The notes: generated from the sequence alone by a model not told the origin. 64,000 nt of DNA from Kitasatospora sp. NBC_01250 (GCF_036226465.1 NZ_CP108476.1:2170001-2234000), one strand, 5' to 3'; numbered from the stretch's first letter, positions 48,586-57,410 are shown. Translations and numbers: made by a program.

Positions 48586-50112
48586 CTACTCCCCCGCCCG
48601 GTCCAGCTCGCGGCCGGTCAGGACGACCAGGTCGAGCAGCCGCTCCAGGTCCGCCTCGGTGGCCTGCGGGTTGAGCAGGGTGAGCTTGAGCCGCACCTGT
48701 CCGGCCACCGCCCTCCCACCCGCGCACGGCAGTTCGGTCCGCCCCAGGACCGCCCGCCCGGTGGCCAGCAGGCGCCGGCGCAGCGCGGCGTTGAAGGCGT
48801 CCACGGCCGCCGGGTCGGCCCGCCGGGCCGGGTCGCCGGGCAGCTGGCGGAAGAGCACGGTGGTCAGCAGCGGGTCGCCGTGCAGCTCCAGCTCCACCCT
48901 GGCCCGGATCCCGCCGGCCGCCGCCAGGGCCAGCTCGCGGCAGCGGTCGACCAGGGCGCCCAGGCCCGCGTGGCCGAGCGTGCGCAGGGTGACCGCGAGC
49001 GAGAACGCGTCGGCCCGGCGGGTGGTGCGCAGCGAGCGGCCGAGCAGGCTCGGGTAGCCCGCCTCCTCGTCGTCCGCCGGGTTGAGGTAGGCCGCGCGGC
49101 GGGCCAGCGAGTCGTAGCTCTCGGCCCGCCGGACCAGGAACACCCCGGCGGCCACCGGCTGCCAGCCCAGCTTGTGCCAGTCCAGCGAGACCGAGTCGGC
49201 GAGTTCCAGGCCCGCCAGCAGCGGGGCCAGCCGCGCGGAGAGCAGCGCGCCGCCGCCGTACGCGGCGTCCACGTGCAGCCAGGCACCGTGGTCGGCGGCC
49301 AGCTCGGCGCAGGCGGTCAGCGGGTCGATCGCGCCGGTGTCGGTGGTGCCGGCGGTGGCGACCACGGCGAGCGGGGTCTGCCCCGCGCGCCGGGCCTCGG
49401 TCAGCGCCCGGGCCAGCGCCCCCGGGTCCATCCGCTGGTCGCGGTCGACCTCGATGGGGACCACCGCCCGCTCGCCGAGGCCGAGCACCGCCGCCGCGCG
49501 CTGGATGGAGAAGTGGGCGGCCCGGGAGGCGAAGACCCGCGGGCGGCGGGCGGGGTCGACCCCGGTCAGCTCCGGCTGTCCGGGCAGCAGCCGGTCGCGG
49601 GCCAGCAGCAGACCGAGCAGATTGGACTCGGTGCCGCCGGAGGTGAGCACCCCGGCGGCCCGGTCCGGCCGGTAGCCGACCAGCGCCGCCAGTTCGGCCA
49701 GCAGCTCGGTCTCCAGCACGGTGGCGGCCGGCGCCTGGTCCCAGGAGTCCAGCGAGGGGTTGAGCGCGCTGACCGCGAGGTCGGCGGCGACCGCGACGGC
49801 CAGCGGCGGGCAGTGCAGATGGGCGGCGCAGGCGGGGTCGGCCGGGTCGGCGGCGCCGTGGGCGAGCAGCTCGGTGAGCGCGCCCAGCGCGCCGGCCCCG
49901 CTCGGTGCCCGGGCGGCGCGGGCCACCCGCTCGGCCAGCTCACGCGGATCGCCGCCGGTCACCGGGCCGCCGCGCCGGGCGGCGCCGGCGGCCAGCGCCG
50001 CGAGCACCTGCTCCAGCAGCGGGCGCAGCGCCGTCGGCCCGTGCTCGCCGCCGGCCAGCGCCGCCGGGTCGACGGCCACCGCGCGGTGCCGGTGCTCCGT
50101 CAGACCGGTCAC
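48586..50112 (-). CDS. PLP decarboxylase, L-2,4-diaminobutyrate decarboxylase type
   Basis: A 508-residue group II decarboxylase. Cofactor residues are in VLTSGGTESNLLGLLLARDR, TAGTTDTGAIDP, LHVDAAYGGGALLS and VSLDWHKLGWQPVAAGVFLV (PLP lysine). Gene order gives the substrate: its GTG start overlaps the stop of a diaminobutyrate aminotransferase gene. The pair would convert aspartate semialdehyde to 2,4-diaminobutyrate and then to 1,3-diaminopropane. An iron box controls the pair, so the diamine is probably for a siderophore. A lysine or other diamino-acid decarboxylase is the alternative. Confidence 0.87.
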   Translation of the reverse strand: MTGLTEHRHRAVAVDPAALAGGEHGPTALRPLLEQVLAALAAGAARRGGPVTGGDPRELAERVARAARAPSGAGALGALTELLAHGAADPADPACAAHLHCPPLAVAVAADLAVSALNPSLDSWDQAPAATVLETELLAELAALVGYRPDRAAGVLTSGGTESNLLGLLLARDRLLPGQPELTGVDPARRPRVFASRAAHFSIQRAAAVLGLGERAVVPIEVDRDQRMDPGALARALTEARRAGQTPLAVVATAGTTDTGAIDPLTACAELAADHGAWLHVDAAYGGGALLSARLAPLLAGLELADSVSLDWHKLGWQPVAAGVFLVRRAESYDSLARRAAYLNPADDEEAGYPSLLGRSLRTTRRADAFSLAVTLRTLGHAGLGALVDRCRELALAAAGGIRARVELELHGDPLLTTVLFRQLPGDPARRADPAAVDAFNAALRRRLLATGRAVLGRTELPCAGGRAVAGQVRLKLTLLNPQATEADLERLLDLVVLTGRELDRAGE

Positions 50113-51470
50113 GACCCGTCCCCGGCCGCCGCCGCGATCGCCTCGGCGAGGCGCTCCAGCACGGCCCCCGCCTGTTCGTCGGTGATGGTCAGCGGCGGCA
50201 GCAGGCGCAGCACCGCGTCGTGCCGCCCGCCGAGCTCGACGATCAGTCCGCGGGCCAGGCAGGCCTCCCGGACCCGCACGGCCAGCGCCGGGTCCGGCGG
50301 GCAGGAGCCGACGGCGTCCGGCCCGCCCGCCGGGTCGACGAGTTCGACGCCGAGCATCAGCCCGCGTCCGCGGACGTCGCCGATCACCGGCAGCCGCTCC
50401 TTGAGCGCCGTCAGCTCGGTCATCAGCCGCCGCCCGACCTGCTCGGCCCGCGCGGCCAGGCCGTTCGCCGCCACGTGGCGCAGGGTGGCGGCGCCGGCCG
50501 CCATGGCGAGGGTGTTGCCGCGGAAGGTGCCGGTGTGCGCGCCGGGGCGCCAGCCGTCGTACTCCGCGCGGTAGGCGACCACCGCGAGCGGCAGGCTGCC
50601 GCCGATCGCCTTGGAGAGCACCATCGCGTCGGGGACGATGCCGCTGTGCTCGACCGCCCACATCGCGCCGGTCCGCCCGACGCCGGTCTGCACCTCGTCG
50701 ACGATCAGCGGGATGCCGCGCTCGGCGGTGATCCGGCGCATCTCGCGCAGCCAGCCGTCCGGCGCGGGCACCGCGCCGCCCTCGCCCTGCACCGCCTCCA
50801 CGATCATCGCGGCGGGCGGCACCACCCCGCCCGCCGGGTCGTCGAGCAGCCGCTCGGCGTAGACCGCGGCCAGCCGCTCGCCCGCCTCGCCGCCGACCCC
50901 GAACGGGCAGCGGTAGGAGTACGGGTAGGGCAGCCGGGTGACCTCGCCGCCGCTGGGCAGCGGCTCCTTGACGGCGACGTTGCCGGTCACCGCGAGCGCG
51001 CCCGCCGTCATGCCGTGGTAGGCACCGGTGAAGGCGAGCGCGCCGCGCCGCCCGGTGGCGGTCTGCATCAGCTTGAGCGCGGCCTCCACCGCGTCGGTGC
51101 CGGCCGGGCTGCAGAAGTGCACCCGGGCGTCGTTCGCGAACGGCGCCGGCAGGCTCTCCAGCAGCGCGGTGGTGAAGTCGTCCTTCTCGGCGGTGGCCAG
51201 GTCGAGCAGGTGCAGCGGGGCGCCGCTGTCCAGCGTGCGGCGGATCGCGGCCAGCACCACGGGGTGGTTGTGGCCGAGCGCGAGGGTGCCGGCGCCGGAG
51301 AGGCAGTCGAGGTAGCGACGGCCGTCGGCGCCCTCCACCGTCATGCCGCTGGCGCGCACGGGGACGATCGGGAAGGAGCGCGCGTAGGTGCGGGCGGCGG
51401 ACTCGCGGACCCGCTGACGGCGCAGGATCGCGTCGCCGACGGGGTGGGGGGACTCGGCTGTCAGGGTCAC
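50109..51470 (-). CDS. Diaminobutyrate-2-oxoglutarate aminotransferase (class III)
   Basis: A 453-residue class III aminotransferase. It shows LDCLSGAGTLALGHNHPVVL, the LHLLDLATAEKDDFTTALLE region seen in EctB/Dat enzymes, VHFCSPAGTDAVEAALKLMQ, GAYHGMTAGALAVTG, IVDEVQTGVGRTG and the PLP lysine in VLSKAIGGSLPLAVV. It aminates aspartate semialdehyde. No ectA or ectC is present, so ectoine synthesis is not its job here. GTG start with GGAG six bases upstream. It is the first gene after the iron box. Confidence 0.9.
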   Translation of the reverse strand: MTLTAESPHPVGDAILRRQRVRESAARTYARSFPIVPVRASGMTVEGADGRRYLDCLSGAGTLALGHNHPVVLAAIRRTLDSGAPLHLLDLATAEKDDFTTALLESLPAPFANDARVHFCSPAGTDAVEAALKLMQTATGRRGALAFTGAYHGMTAGALAVTGNVAVKEPLPSGGEVTRLPYPYSYRCPFGVGGEAGERLAAVYAERLLDDPAGGVVPPAAMIVEAVQGEGGAVPAPDGWLREMRRITAERGIPLIVDEVQTGVGRTGAMWAVEHSGIVPDAMVLSKAIGGSLPLAVVAYRAEYDGWRPGAHTGTFRGNTLAMAAGAATLRHVAANGLAARAEQVGRRLMTELTALKERLPVIGDVRGRGLMLGVELVDPAGGPDAVGSCPPDPALAVRVREACLARGLIVELGGRHDAVLRLLPPLTITDEQAGAVLERLAEAIAAAAGDGS

Positions 51471-51493
51471 CGTGGACTCCAGGATGCGGGACG

Positions 51494-51534
51494 GTAAACT
51501 TAGGTTAGCCTAACCTAAGTTTACGTACCGTCAG
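51494..51534 (-). promoter_or_regulatory. Iron box (DmdR1/IdeR type) in a 31-bp palindrome over the promoter
   Basis: TTAGGTTAGCCTAACCTAA (51500-51518) is a perfect-form iron box. The symmetry extends to 15-bp arms (51494-51508 and 51510-51524) around a single base. On the minus strand CTGACG (51534-51529) and TAGGCT (51512-51507), 16 bases apart, make a promoter whose -10 element lies in the box. The iron-bound repressor would therefore shut off the aminotransferase/decarboxylase operon. Confidence 0.9.
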
Positions 51535-51610
51535 CCACCGTCCCCGGCACCCTGGGCCACCCCGTTGTCAACGACGCCCGCGCCCGCGGGTCACGGGTCC
51601 GCCCCCCGCT

Positions 51611-52303
51611 TCAGTCGAGCAGGTCGAGCAGCGGGGCCAGCCCGGCCGGCCGGCGTTCCACCGGCAGGTGGTCGACCAGCAGCAGCGAGCAGCCGAGCGC
51701 CGCGGCGCCGCCGTCCTGCGTCCGGTGGTCGCCCACCATCAGCACGTCGGCCGGCGCCAGGCCGAGCCGGTCGCAGGCGGCCTTGAAGATCACCGGATCC
51801 GGCTTCTTCGCCCCCACCTCGCAGGAGAGCAGGTAGGCGTCGACCAGCTCGTCCAGCCCGTGGCCGCGGAAGACCGGGCGCAGGTCCCAGCCGATGTTGC
51901 TCACCACCGCGATCGGCAGGCCGCGCCGGCGCAGCTCGCGCAGCACCGGCTCGGCGTCGGGGTAGGGCTGCCAGGCCTCCGGCGTCATGTGGCGGTCGTA
52001 CAGCGCGTCGGCCAGCTCCCGCCCCGGCTCCCAGGCCGCCCTGGCCAGCCCGGTGTACGCCGCCCGGTGCTGCTCCGCGCTCAGGTCCCTGGCCTCCCAC
52101 GCCGCCGCCAGCCCGGCCGGCAGGGTCCGGGGCTCGGCGCCGCCGGGCAGCGCACCGTACTCGGTCAGCCGGGCCGCGCCCGCTGCCAGCTCCTCGGCCG
52201 TCAGCTCCAGGCCCGCCGAAGCCGCCACCGCCGCCAGCCACCGCTCGGTCGGCTCGACCCGGAAGAGGGTGCCGGAGAAATCGAACATGATTCCCTTGAT
52301 CAT
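51611..52303 (-). CDS. HAD family hydrolase
   Basis: A 230-residue HAD-superfamily protein. The motifs are FDFSGTLF (nucleophile Asp8; the second Asp of DxD is Ser), AVVSNIGWDL, GAKKPDPVIFKAA and LMVGDHRTQDGGAAA. A helical cap lies between motifs I and II, so it is subfamily IA. The Ser at the acid/base position is unusual for a phosphatase and may mean a different reaction or a weak one. The gene is read in the direction of the iron box but separated from it by 77 bases. Confidence 0.88.
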   Translation of the reverse strand: MIKGIMFDFSGTLFRVEPTERWLAAVAASAGLELTAEELAAGAARLTEYGALPGGAEPRTLPAGLAAAWEARDLSAEQHRAAYTGLARAAWEPGRELADALYDRHMTPEAWQPYPDAEPVLRELRRRGLPIAVVSNIGWDLRPVFRGHGLDELVDAYLLSCEVGAKKPDPVIFKAACDRLGLAPADVLMVGDHRTQDGGAAALGCSLLLVDHLPVERRPAGLAPLLDLLD

Positions 52304-52371
52304 GCGGCCGATCCTGACCCAGCATCAGCCGCACTGGCAAGGGTGTCAGCTCCGGTCGCGGGGGCCGCAGT

Positions 52372-53853
52372 TCACCCCGGCGGGCGGCCCCGGCCGGACG
52401 GCAGCAGCAGCGCCACCGCCGCCGTGCCGGCCAGCAGCAGCGCGGCGCCGATCAGCAGCACGATGTGCAGCCCCGCCATGAAGCCCCCGGGTGCGGCGAT
52501 CAGCGCGCCGCAGACCGCCACCCCCACCGCCCCGCCCAACTGCCGGGCGGAGTTGAGGATCCCCGAGGCCAGCCCGGCCCGCCCGGTGTCCACCGCGGCC
52601 AGCATCGCGCAGGTCAGCGGCGGCACCGCCAGCCCCGCCCCGATCCCGAGCGGCACCAGCAGGAGCAGCAGCGGCCCGGTGCCGGTGTGCGGTCCGACGG
52701 ACAGCAGCGCGAGCAGCGCGCCCGCCTGGACCAGCTGCCCCAGGATCAGCGGCACCTTGGGCCCGCGCCGGCAGGTCAGCGCACCGGCGGCCAGGTTGAC
52801 CACCGTGGTCAGCGCGGTCATCGGGATGAACAGCAGGCCCGCGGTCAGCGCCGAGGCGCCGCGCTCCTGCTGGAAGAAGAGGGTCAGCACGAAGACCAGG
52901 CCGTAGGAGGCGAAGTTGAGCACGAAGCCGGTGGCGGTGCAGAGCGCCACCACCGGGTCGCGGAAGAACGCGAGCGGGACGGCGGGGTGCGGCTGGCTCC
53001 GTTCGACCAGTACGAAGGCCGTCCCGAGCGCGGCGGCGAGCAGCAGTGCCAGCACGGTGCGCGGGGAGCCGTAGCCGTGTGCGCCGCCGTCGATCACCGC
53101 GAAGACCAGCACCGCCACCGCCAGCCCGATGGCCGCCTGCCCGCCCAGGTCCAGCGGCGCCCGGCCGTCGGGTCTGCGCCCGCCTGGCGGGGAAACCGCC
53201 CCCTCGCCGGCCGCCCGGGCGGCCCGGCCGAGGACGAGCAGCGCCAGCACCCCCAGCGGCAGGCCGGCGCAGCTGCCGAGGAAGACCCAGCGCCAGCCGA
53301 GCCCGCTGGTCAGCGCGCCGCCCAGGACCGGGCCCACCGCGATCGCCACCCCGCCGCCGGCCATCCACCGGGTGATCGCCCGGGCCCGCTCGACCGGATC
53401 GGGATAGGCCCGGCTGACCAGGGCCAGCGAGGCCGGCAGCATGATCGCCGCGCCGGCCCCCTGCGCCGCCCGGGCGGCGATCAGCACGCCGAGGCTGGGG
53501 GCCAGGCCGCACAGCGCCGAGGTGACGCCGAACAGCACCAGGCCGGTGCCGAAGGCCCGCACGGCGCCGATCCGGTCGGCCAGCGTGCCGGCCCACAGCA
53601 GCAGGGCCGCGAAGACCAGGGTGTAGGCGTCGGAGACCCACTGCGGCCCGGTCACCTCGTCGTGCCAGTGCCGGCCGATGGCGGGCAGGGCGACATTGAC
53701 CAGGGTGGTGTCGGAGATGGTGAGGAAGAAACCCAGGCCGAGGACGGCGGCGGCGACCGTGGCGGCACCGGGCCCGGCGGTCCGGGTGACACCGACGCCG
53801 GGGCGGTGGGTGCGGTGGGTGGAGCGCCGCCCGGGGAAGAGCGCGGGGAGCAC
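52372..53853 (-). CDS. MFS drug exporter, 14-helix DHA2 type
   Basis: A 493-residue carrier with the MFS signature TLADRIGAVRAFGTGLVLFG and motif C VGPVLGGALTSGLGWRWVFL, typical of EmrB/QacA-like exporters; about 14 helices can be traced. It should export a small molecule by proton antiport. GTG at 53853 is preferred because GGGAG lies nine bases upstream and the LLM gene stops just before; the open frame farther upstream is antisense composition. It is likely co-transcribed with the oxidoreductase. Confidence 0.88.
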   Translation of the reverse strand: MLPALFPGRRSTHRTHRPGVGVTRTAGPGAATVAAAVLGLGFFLTISDTTLVNVALPAIGRHWHDEVTGPQWVSDAYTLVFAALLLWAGTLADRIGAVRAFGTGLVLFGVTSALCGLAPSLGVLIAARAAQGAGAAIMLPASLALVSRAYPDPVERARAITRWMAGGGVAIAVGPVLGGALTSGLGWRWVFLGSCAGLPLGVLALLVLGRAARAAGEGAVSPPGGRRPDGRAPLDLGGQAAIGLAVAVLVFAVIDGGAHGYGSPRTVLALLLAAALGTAFVLVERSQPHPAVPLAFFRDPVVALCTATGFVLNFASYGLVFVLTLFFQQERGASALTAGLLFIPMTALTTVVNLAAGALTCRRGPKVPLILGQLVQAGALLALLSVGPHTGTGPLLLLLVPLGIGAGLAVPPLTCAMLAAVDTGRAGLASGILNSARQLGGAVGVAVCGALIAAPGGFMAGLHIVLLIGAALLLAGTAAVALLLPSGRGRPPG

Positions 53854-53870
53854 GGTGCCACCGCTCCCGG

Positions 53871-54806
53871 TCAGCCGCCTCCCGCGGGCGCGAGCGCCGC
53901 CAGCGCCTCGGTCACCGTGGCGAGCGAGGCCGCCGGATCCGCCTGGTCGCCCACGATCCGCGGGTCGAAGTTGAAGTCCAGGAACACCTCGGTGGCCCCG
54001 AGGTCGTGCAACAGGGCCAGGTCGCTGCGGAGTTGGTCGGCGTCGCCGTGCAGCAGCCCGCGCCCGGGACCTTCGCTCGGGCCGTAGAAAACCTTGCCCC
54101 GGATCACGATCCGCACCGCCGCCGGGTCCTTGCCCGCCCGCTCGGCGGCGGCCCGCACCTCGCGCGAGGCCCGGGCCACCAGCTCGGTGCTCACCGAGCC
54201 CGGGCTCAGCCAGCCCTGGGCGAGGCGGCCGGCCCGGTCGAAGGCCTTGTCCACCGCGCCGCCGAGCAGCAGCGGGAAGGCCGGCTGGACCGGGCGCGGA
54301 CGCACCAGGGTACGCGGCAGTTCGGTGAACTCGCCCTTGAATTCGGCGACTTCGTTCTCCCACATCAATCGGAGCACCTTCAGGTACTCCAGCGTCCGGC
54401 CCAGCCGGCGCTCCGGCGGCACCCCGGCCGCCAGGTACTCGGCCTCCGACCAGCCCTGGGCGATGCCCGCGTCCAGCCGGCCGCCGGAGGCGTTGTCGAG
54501 CTGGATCAGCTGCTTGGCCAGCACCGCGGGCGCGAAGAACGGCGCGTTGACCACCGACAGGCCCAGCCGGATCCGCTCGGTGGCGCCCGCCAGATAGGCC
54601 AGGCTGATCAGCGGCTCGGCCGAGCCGTTGTAGAACGCGCCGCCCCCGCCGCCGCCTTCGGCGACCGGCACCAGCAGCCGGCTGAACGCCCACAGCGAGT
54701 GGTAGCCGAGCCGCTCCGCCTGCCGGGCCACCCGCAGCTGCCCCGCGGCGGTGGCCCAGGCGCCGGACTGGGGTACTCCTACGCCGAGCAGCAGGTCGCC
54801 GGTCAT
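53871..54806 (-). CDS. LLM-class flavin-dependent oxidoreductase (F420- or FMN-linked)
   Basis: A 311-residue luciferase-like protein with GVGVPQSGAWATAAGQLRVA, LGYHSLWAFSRLL, RIRLGLSVVNAPFFAPAVLA, LIQLDNASGGRLDAGIAQGW and a tail LGATEVFLDFNFDPR. The IAQGWSEAEYLAAGV stretch is typical of the F420-dependent branch, but FMN cannot be ruled out. ATG at 54806 has AAGGAG six bases upstream and beats the GTG at 54824. The MFS gene follows by 17 bases, suggesting modification and export of one compound. Confidence 0.87.
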   Translation of the reverse strand: MTGDLLLGVGVPQSGAWATAAGQLRVARQAERLGYHSLWAFSRLLVPVAEGGGGGGAFYNGSAEPLISLAYLAGATERIRLGLSVVNAPFFAPAVLAKQLIQLDNASGGRLDAGIAQGWSEAEYLAAGVPPERRLGRTLEYLKVLRLMWENEVAEFKGEFTELPRTLVRPRPVQPAFPLLLGGAVDKAFDRAGRLAQGWLSPGSVSTELVARASREVRAAAERAGKDPAAVRIVIRGKVFYGPSEGPGRGLLHGDADQLRSDLALLHDLGATEVFLDFNFDPRIVGDQADPAASLATVTEALAALAPAGGG

Positions 54807-54858
54807 TCGCCACTCCTTGCTCACGACTGCCTGTGATGGTCCGAGGTAAAACTAGTCC

Positions 54859-54872
54859 TGACAGTCCGTCAA
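54859..54872 (-). promoter_or_regulatory. TetR-like operator candidate before the LLM/MFS genes
   Basis: On the minus strand TTGACGGACTGTCA contains TGAC and GTCA arms with a five-base centre, 53 bases before the oxidoreductase ATG. TTGACG may also be the -35 hexamer. No TetR gene lies next to it. Confidence 0.4.
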
Positions 54873-54958
54873 GCACCGGTCCCTGAGCCCGAACAGCCAC
54901 ACCTGGGGACGTCCCGCCGGAGAGAACGTCAGTTTGTGACTATGCGCACACGTTGTTG

Positions 54959-54987
54959 TTGACAGGCAATCAGCTGCGGTGTGTATT
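54959..54987 (+). promoter_or_regulatory. Near-consensus promoter for the NTF2-like gene
   Basis: TTGACA (54959-54964) and TGTATT (54982-54987) are 17 bases apart on the plus strand, about 44 bases before the GTG start. It fits an HrdB (sigma-70-like) promoter. Confidence 0.6.
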
Positions 54988-55030
54988 GGGCCTCCAAGGG
55001 ACTGACCGCCGACCACTTCGGAGTGACCAC

Positions 55031-55498
55031 GTGAGCACCCGCGATGACGTGATCGAGACCACCGTTCGGATGTGCTGGTACACCGACCTGCGGGCCTGGG
55101 ACAGACTGGGCGAGGTGATGGCCGAGAAGGTGGCGCTGGACTACTCCAGCTTCGGCGCCGGTGCCCCGGCCGAGGTCTCCCGGGCCGACCTGATCGCCTC
55201 CTGGCGCTCCCTGCTGGGCGGCATGAAGGCCACCCAGCACATCCTCACCAACCACCTGGTCACCGTCGAGGGCGACCAGGCCATCTGCACCGCGCACTTC
55301 CACGCCACCCATGTGGTCGACCTCGCGCTCGGCGACAACACCTACACCCTGGGCGGGCGTTACCGGTTCGGGCTGCGGCTGGTGGAGGACGCCTGGCAGA
55401 TCGAGTCCATCGTGATGACCGCGCTCTGGGCCAGCGGCAACCGGGAGATCTTCGCGATCGCCCAGGCGGCGCAGGCGGAGCAGGACGAGCACCACTGA
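55031..55498 (+). CDS. NTF2-like (SnoaL-like) protein
   Basis: A 155-residue single-domain protein with the cone-shaped NTF2-like pattern: an N-terminal helix (RDDVIETTVRMCWYTDLRAW), LGEVMAEKVALDYSSFGAGA, QHILTNHLVTVEGDQAICTA and RYRFGLRLVEDAWQIESIVM. Family members are hydratases, cyclases or stress-related binding proteins. GTG at 55031 is preceded by GGAG. It is divergent from the LLM/MFS pair. Activity unknown. Confidence 0.85.
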   Translation: MSTRDDVIETTVRMCWYTDLRAWDRLGEVMAEKVALDYSSFGAGAPAEVSRADLIASWRSLLGGMKATQHILTNHLVTVEGDQAICTAHFHATHVVDLALGDNTYTLGGRYRFGLRLVEDAWQIESIVMTALWASGNREIFAIAQAAQAEQDEHH

Positions 55499-55500
55499 GC

Positions 55501-55536
55501 CACGGGGCGCCGCTGGGTCACAGGGCGCCGCTGGGC
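55501..55536 (+). repeat. Two imperfect 18-bp tandem repeats
   Basis: CACGGGGCGCCGCTGGGT (55501-55518) is repeated with two changes at 55519-55536. It sits between convergent genes after the NTF2-like stop. Probably slippage; no role seen. Confidence 0.8.
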
Positions 55537-55555
55537 CGCCGCCGCTGAGCCACCG

Positions 55556-56227
55556 TCAGGCGGCGCCGCCCGGGATCACCAGCCCGCTCTCGTAGGCGAG
55601 CACCACCGCCTGGGCCCGGCTGGACAGGTTCAGCTTGGCCATGGTCCGGTTGAGATGGGTCTTGACCGTGGCCACGCTGACCACCAGCCGCCCGGCGATC
55701 TCCGGGTTGGACAGCCCCTGGCCGACCAGTCGCAGCACGTCCAGCTCCCGGTTGGTCAGCGGGTCCAGGCCGGGCGGCGCCATGGCCGCCCGCCCGCCCG
55801 CCCGGTGCGCGTAGGCCTCGATCAGCCGGCAGACCACGCTGGGCGCGAAGAGCATGTCACCGGCCGCCACCGTCGAGACCGCCGTCAGCAGGCGCTCCGG
55901 CGGGGTGTCCTTGAGCAGGAAGCCGGCAGCGCCGGCCCGCAGTGCGGAGTAGACGTACTCGTCCAGGTCGAAGGTGGTCAGGATGATGATCCGCGGCTTC
56001 GGCTCCGCCGCCCGGCCGAGGATCGTCCCGGTCGCGGTGATGCCGTCCATGCCCGGCATCCGGACGTCCATCAGCACGACGTCGGGCCGCTCGGAGGCGG
56101 CCAGCGCCACCGCCTGCGCGCCGTCGGCGGCCTCCCCCACCACCTGCATCCCCGGCGCCGCGCGCAGCAGCGCCGCGAGCCCGGCTCTGATCAGCATCTG
56201 GTCGTCCACCACCAGCACGCGCGTCAC
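55556..56227 (-). CDS. NarL/FixJ-type response regulator
   Basis: A 223-residue regulator. The receiver domain has VLVVDDQMLIRAGLAALLRA, the phosphoacceptor Asp in DVVLMDVRMPGMDG and the lysine in GFLLKDTPPERL. The LuxR-type DNA-binding domain is LTNRELDVLRLVGQGLSNPE then VKTHLNRTMAKLNLSSRAQA. Its partner sensor kinase is not adjacent: the upstream gene is unrelated. GTG start. It probably belongs with a kinase elsewhere or is an orphan. Confidence 0.9.
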   Translation of the reverse strand: MTRVLVVDDQMLIRAGLAALLRAAPGMQVVGEAADGAQAVALAASERPDVVLMDVRMPGMDGITATGTILGRAAEPKPRIIILTTFDLDEYVYSALRAGAAGFLLKDTPPERLLTAVSTVAAGDMLFAPSVVCRLIEAYAHRAGGRAAMAPPGLDPLTNRELDVLRLVGQGLSNPEIAGRLVVSVATVKTHLNRTMAKLNLSSRAQAVVLAYESGLVIPGGAA

Positions 56228-56303
56228 GCCCGTGGCCCCCCATTCCGACCGCTCCCCATGGCGGGCTCCACCTTAGGGGTTCCGGGCGCGCTGGGTCAGC
56301 GGC

Positions 56304-57329
56304 TCAGTCGTAGTCGCCGCCGCTGACCGCCCAGGCCAGGCCGGTGGCCGGGTCCTCCAGGGCGAGGTGCAGGTGCCACACCTCGTCGGCGGGCTCGCAC
56401 CAGGTGAAGCAGCGCAGCCTGGCCACCAGGGCGAGCAGTTCGGCGAGCGTGCAGTGCCCGGCCGGATCGGCCATCGCGGCCAGCGCCTGCCACACGGCGA
56501 GGCGGCCCCTCGCCGCGCCGCCGGAGCGGCCGTAGGCTCCGGCGCCCGAGCCGGCCCGCACCAGCGCGGGATAGGCGGCGGCGAACGGGAGGTAGCCGGC
56601 GGTCGCCTCGGCGCGCAGCGCGGCCGGCGCGAGCAGGGCGGCCGCCTGCGGGGCGGTGCCGCGCAGGCAGCGGGCGTCCAGCCAGCCGCACAGGCCGCGC
56701 AGGGCGGCGGTGGCGGGCTGCTCGGGGCCGGGCAGCGGCGGCCCGGGCTCGGGCAGCCGGGTCGGGCCCAGCCCCTCGCGGCTGTCGGGCAGCGGGAAGT
56801 GCGGGGTGGCCGCGCCGTCGACGCGGTAGGCGGTCACCCGGTCCGCCGCCTCCCAGCCGGCCTGCTCCCAGGGCTGCAGGACCAGCGGCACGGCGAGCGC
56901 CCCGCCCGGATCGGCCCGGCCGCCCGGGGCCCCGAGCGGCCGCGGCACGGCGGGGCGCCCGCCCGTCAGGTCCTCGCCGAGCAGCACCCGGGTGTGCGCC
57001 ATCAGGGTGCGCACCGGTTCCGGCAGCGGCAGTGCGGCCAGCACCGCCCAGGGCTGCCGGGCGGCCAGCACCTCCCAGAGCGGTCCCACCCAGCCGTCCG
57101 ACTCCCCCGCCGCACCGAGGCCGGCCGCCGGGTCGAAGAGGGCGGCGGCCACCGGAGCCGGTGCGCCGAGGGCCAGTTCGTGGCCCAGCACGGCGCTGCG
57201 CTCGACCGCCGCCCGCGCGCCCCCGCGCACGGCAGCGGCCACCCGGGTGCGCCGGTAGCTGTCGAGCAACTCGGTCCAGCGGCGGTCGGCCCCCGGCGCG
57301 CGGCCCTTCGACTCCTCGTGCGTGATCAT
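56304..57329 (-). CDS. Hypothetical protein, unrecognised family
   Basis: A 341-residue protein rich in Ala, Gly, Pro and Leu with strong coding bias. It begins with a helical part (RRWTELLDSYRRTRVAAAVR) and ends with a compact alpha/beta part (CTLAELLALVARLRCFTWCE, WHLHLALEDPATGLAWAVSG). No known motif or membrane helix is seen. The ATG at 57329 has no ribosome-binding site, so leaderless initiation or a slightly different start is possible. It is downstream of the RNA ligase on the same strand, 81 bases away. Confidence 0.55.
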   Translation of the reverse strand: MITHEESKGRAPGADRRWTELLDSYRRTRVAAAVRGGARAAVERSAVLGHELALGAPAPVAAALFDPAAGLGAAGESDGWVGPLWEVLAARQPWAVLAALPLPEPVRTLMAHTRVLLGEDLTGGRPAVPRPLGAPGGRADPGGALAVPLVLQPWEQAGWEAADRVTAYRVDGAATPHFPLPDSREGLGPTRLPEPGPPLPGPEQPATAALRGLCGWLDARCLRGTAPQAAALLAPAALRAEATAGYLPFAAAYPALVRAGSGAGAYGRSGGAARGRLAVWQALAAMADPAGHCTLAELLALVARLRCFTWCEPADEVWHLHLALEDPATGLAWAVSGGDYD

Positions 57330-57410
57330 ATTTGTCAGCGTACGGTCCACTCCGGGCCGACCCCTGACTCCTCGTCGGGCCGGTGCGTCGCCCCCCACCA
57401 CGCGCCGCTG

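Noticed and set aside
48586..51470. Ectoine biosynthesis genes
   Set aside because: The aminotransferase resembles EctB, but no ectA or ectC is present, the partner is a decarboxylase and the promoter holds an iron box.
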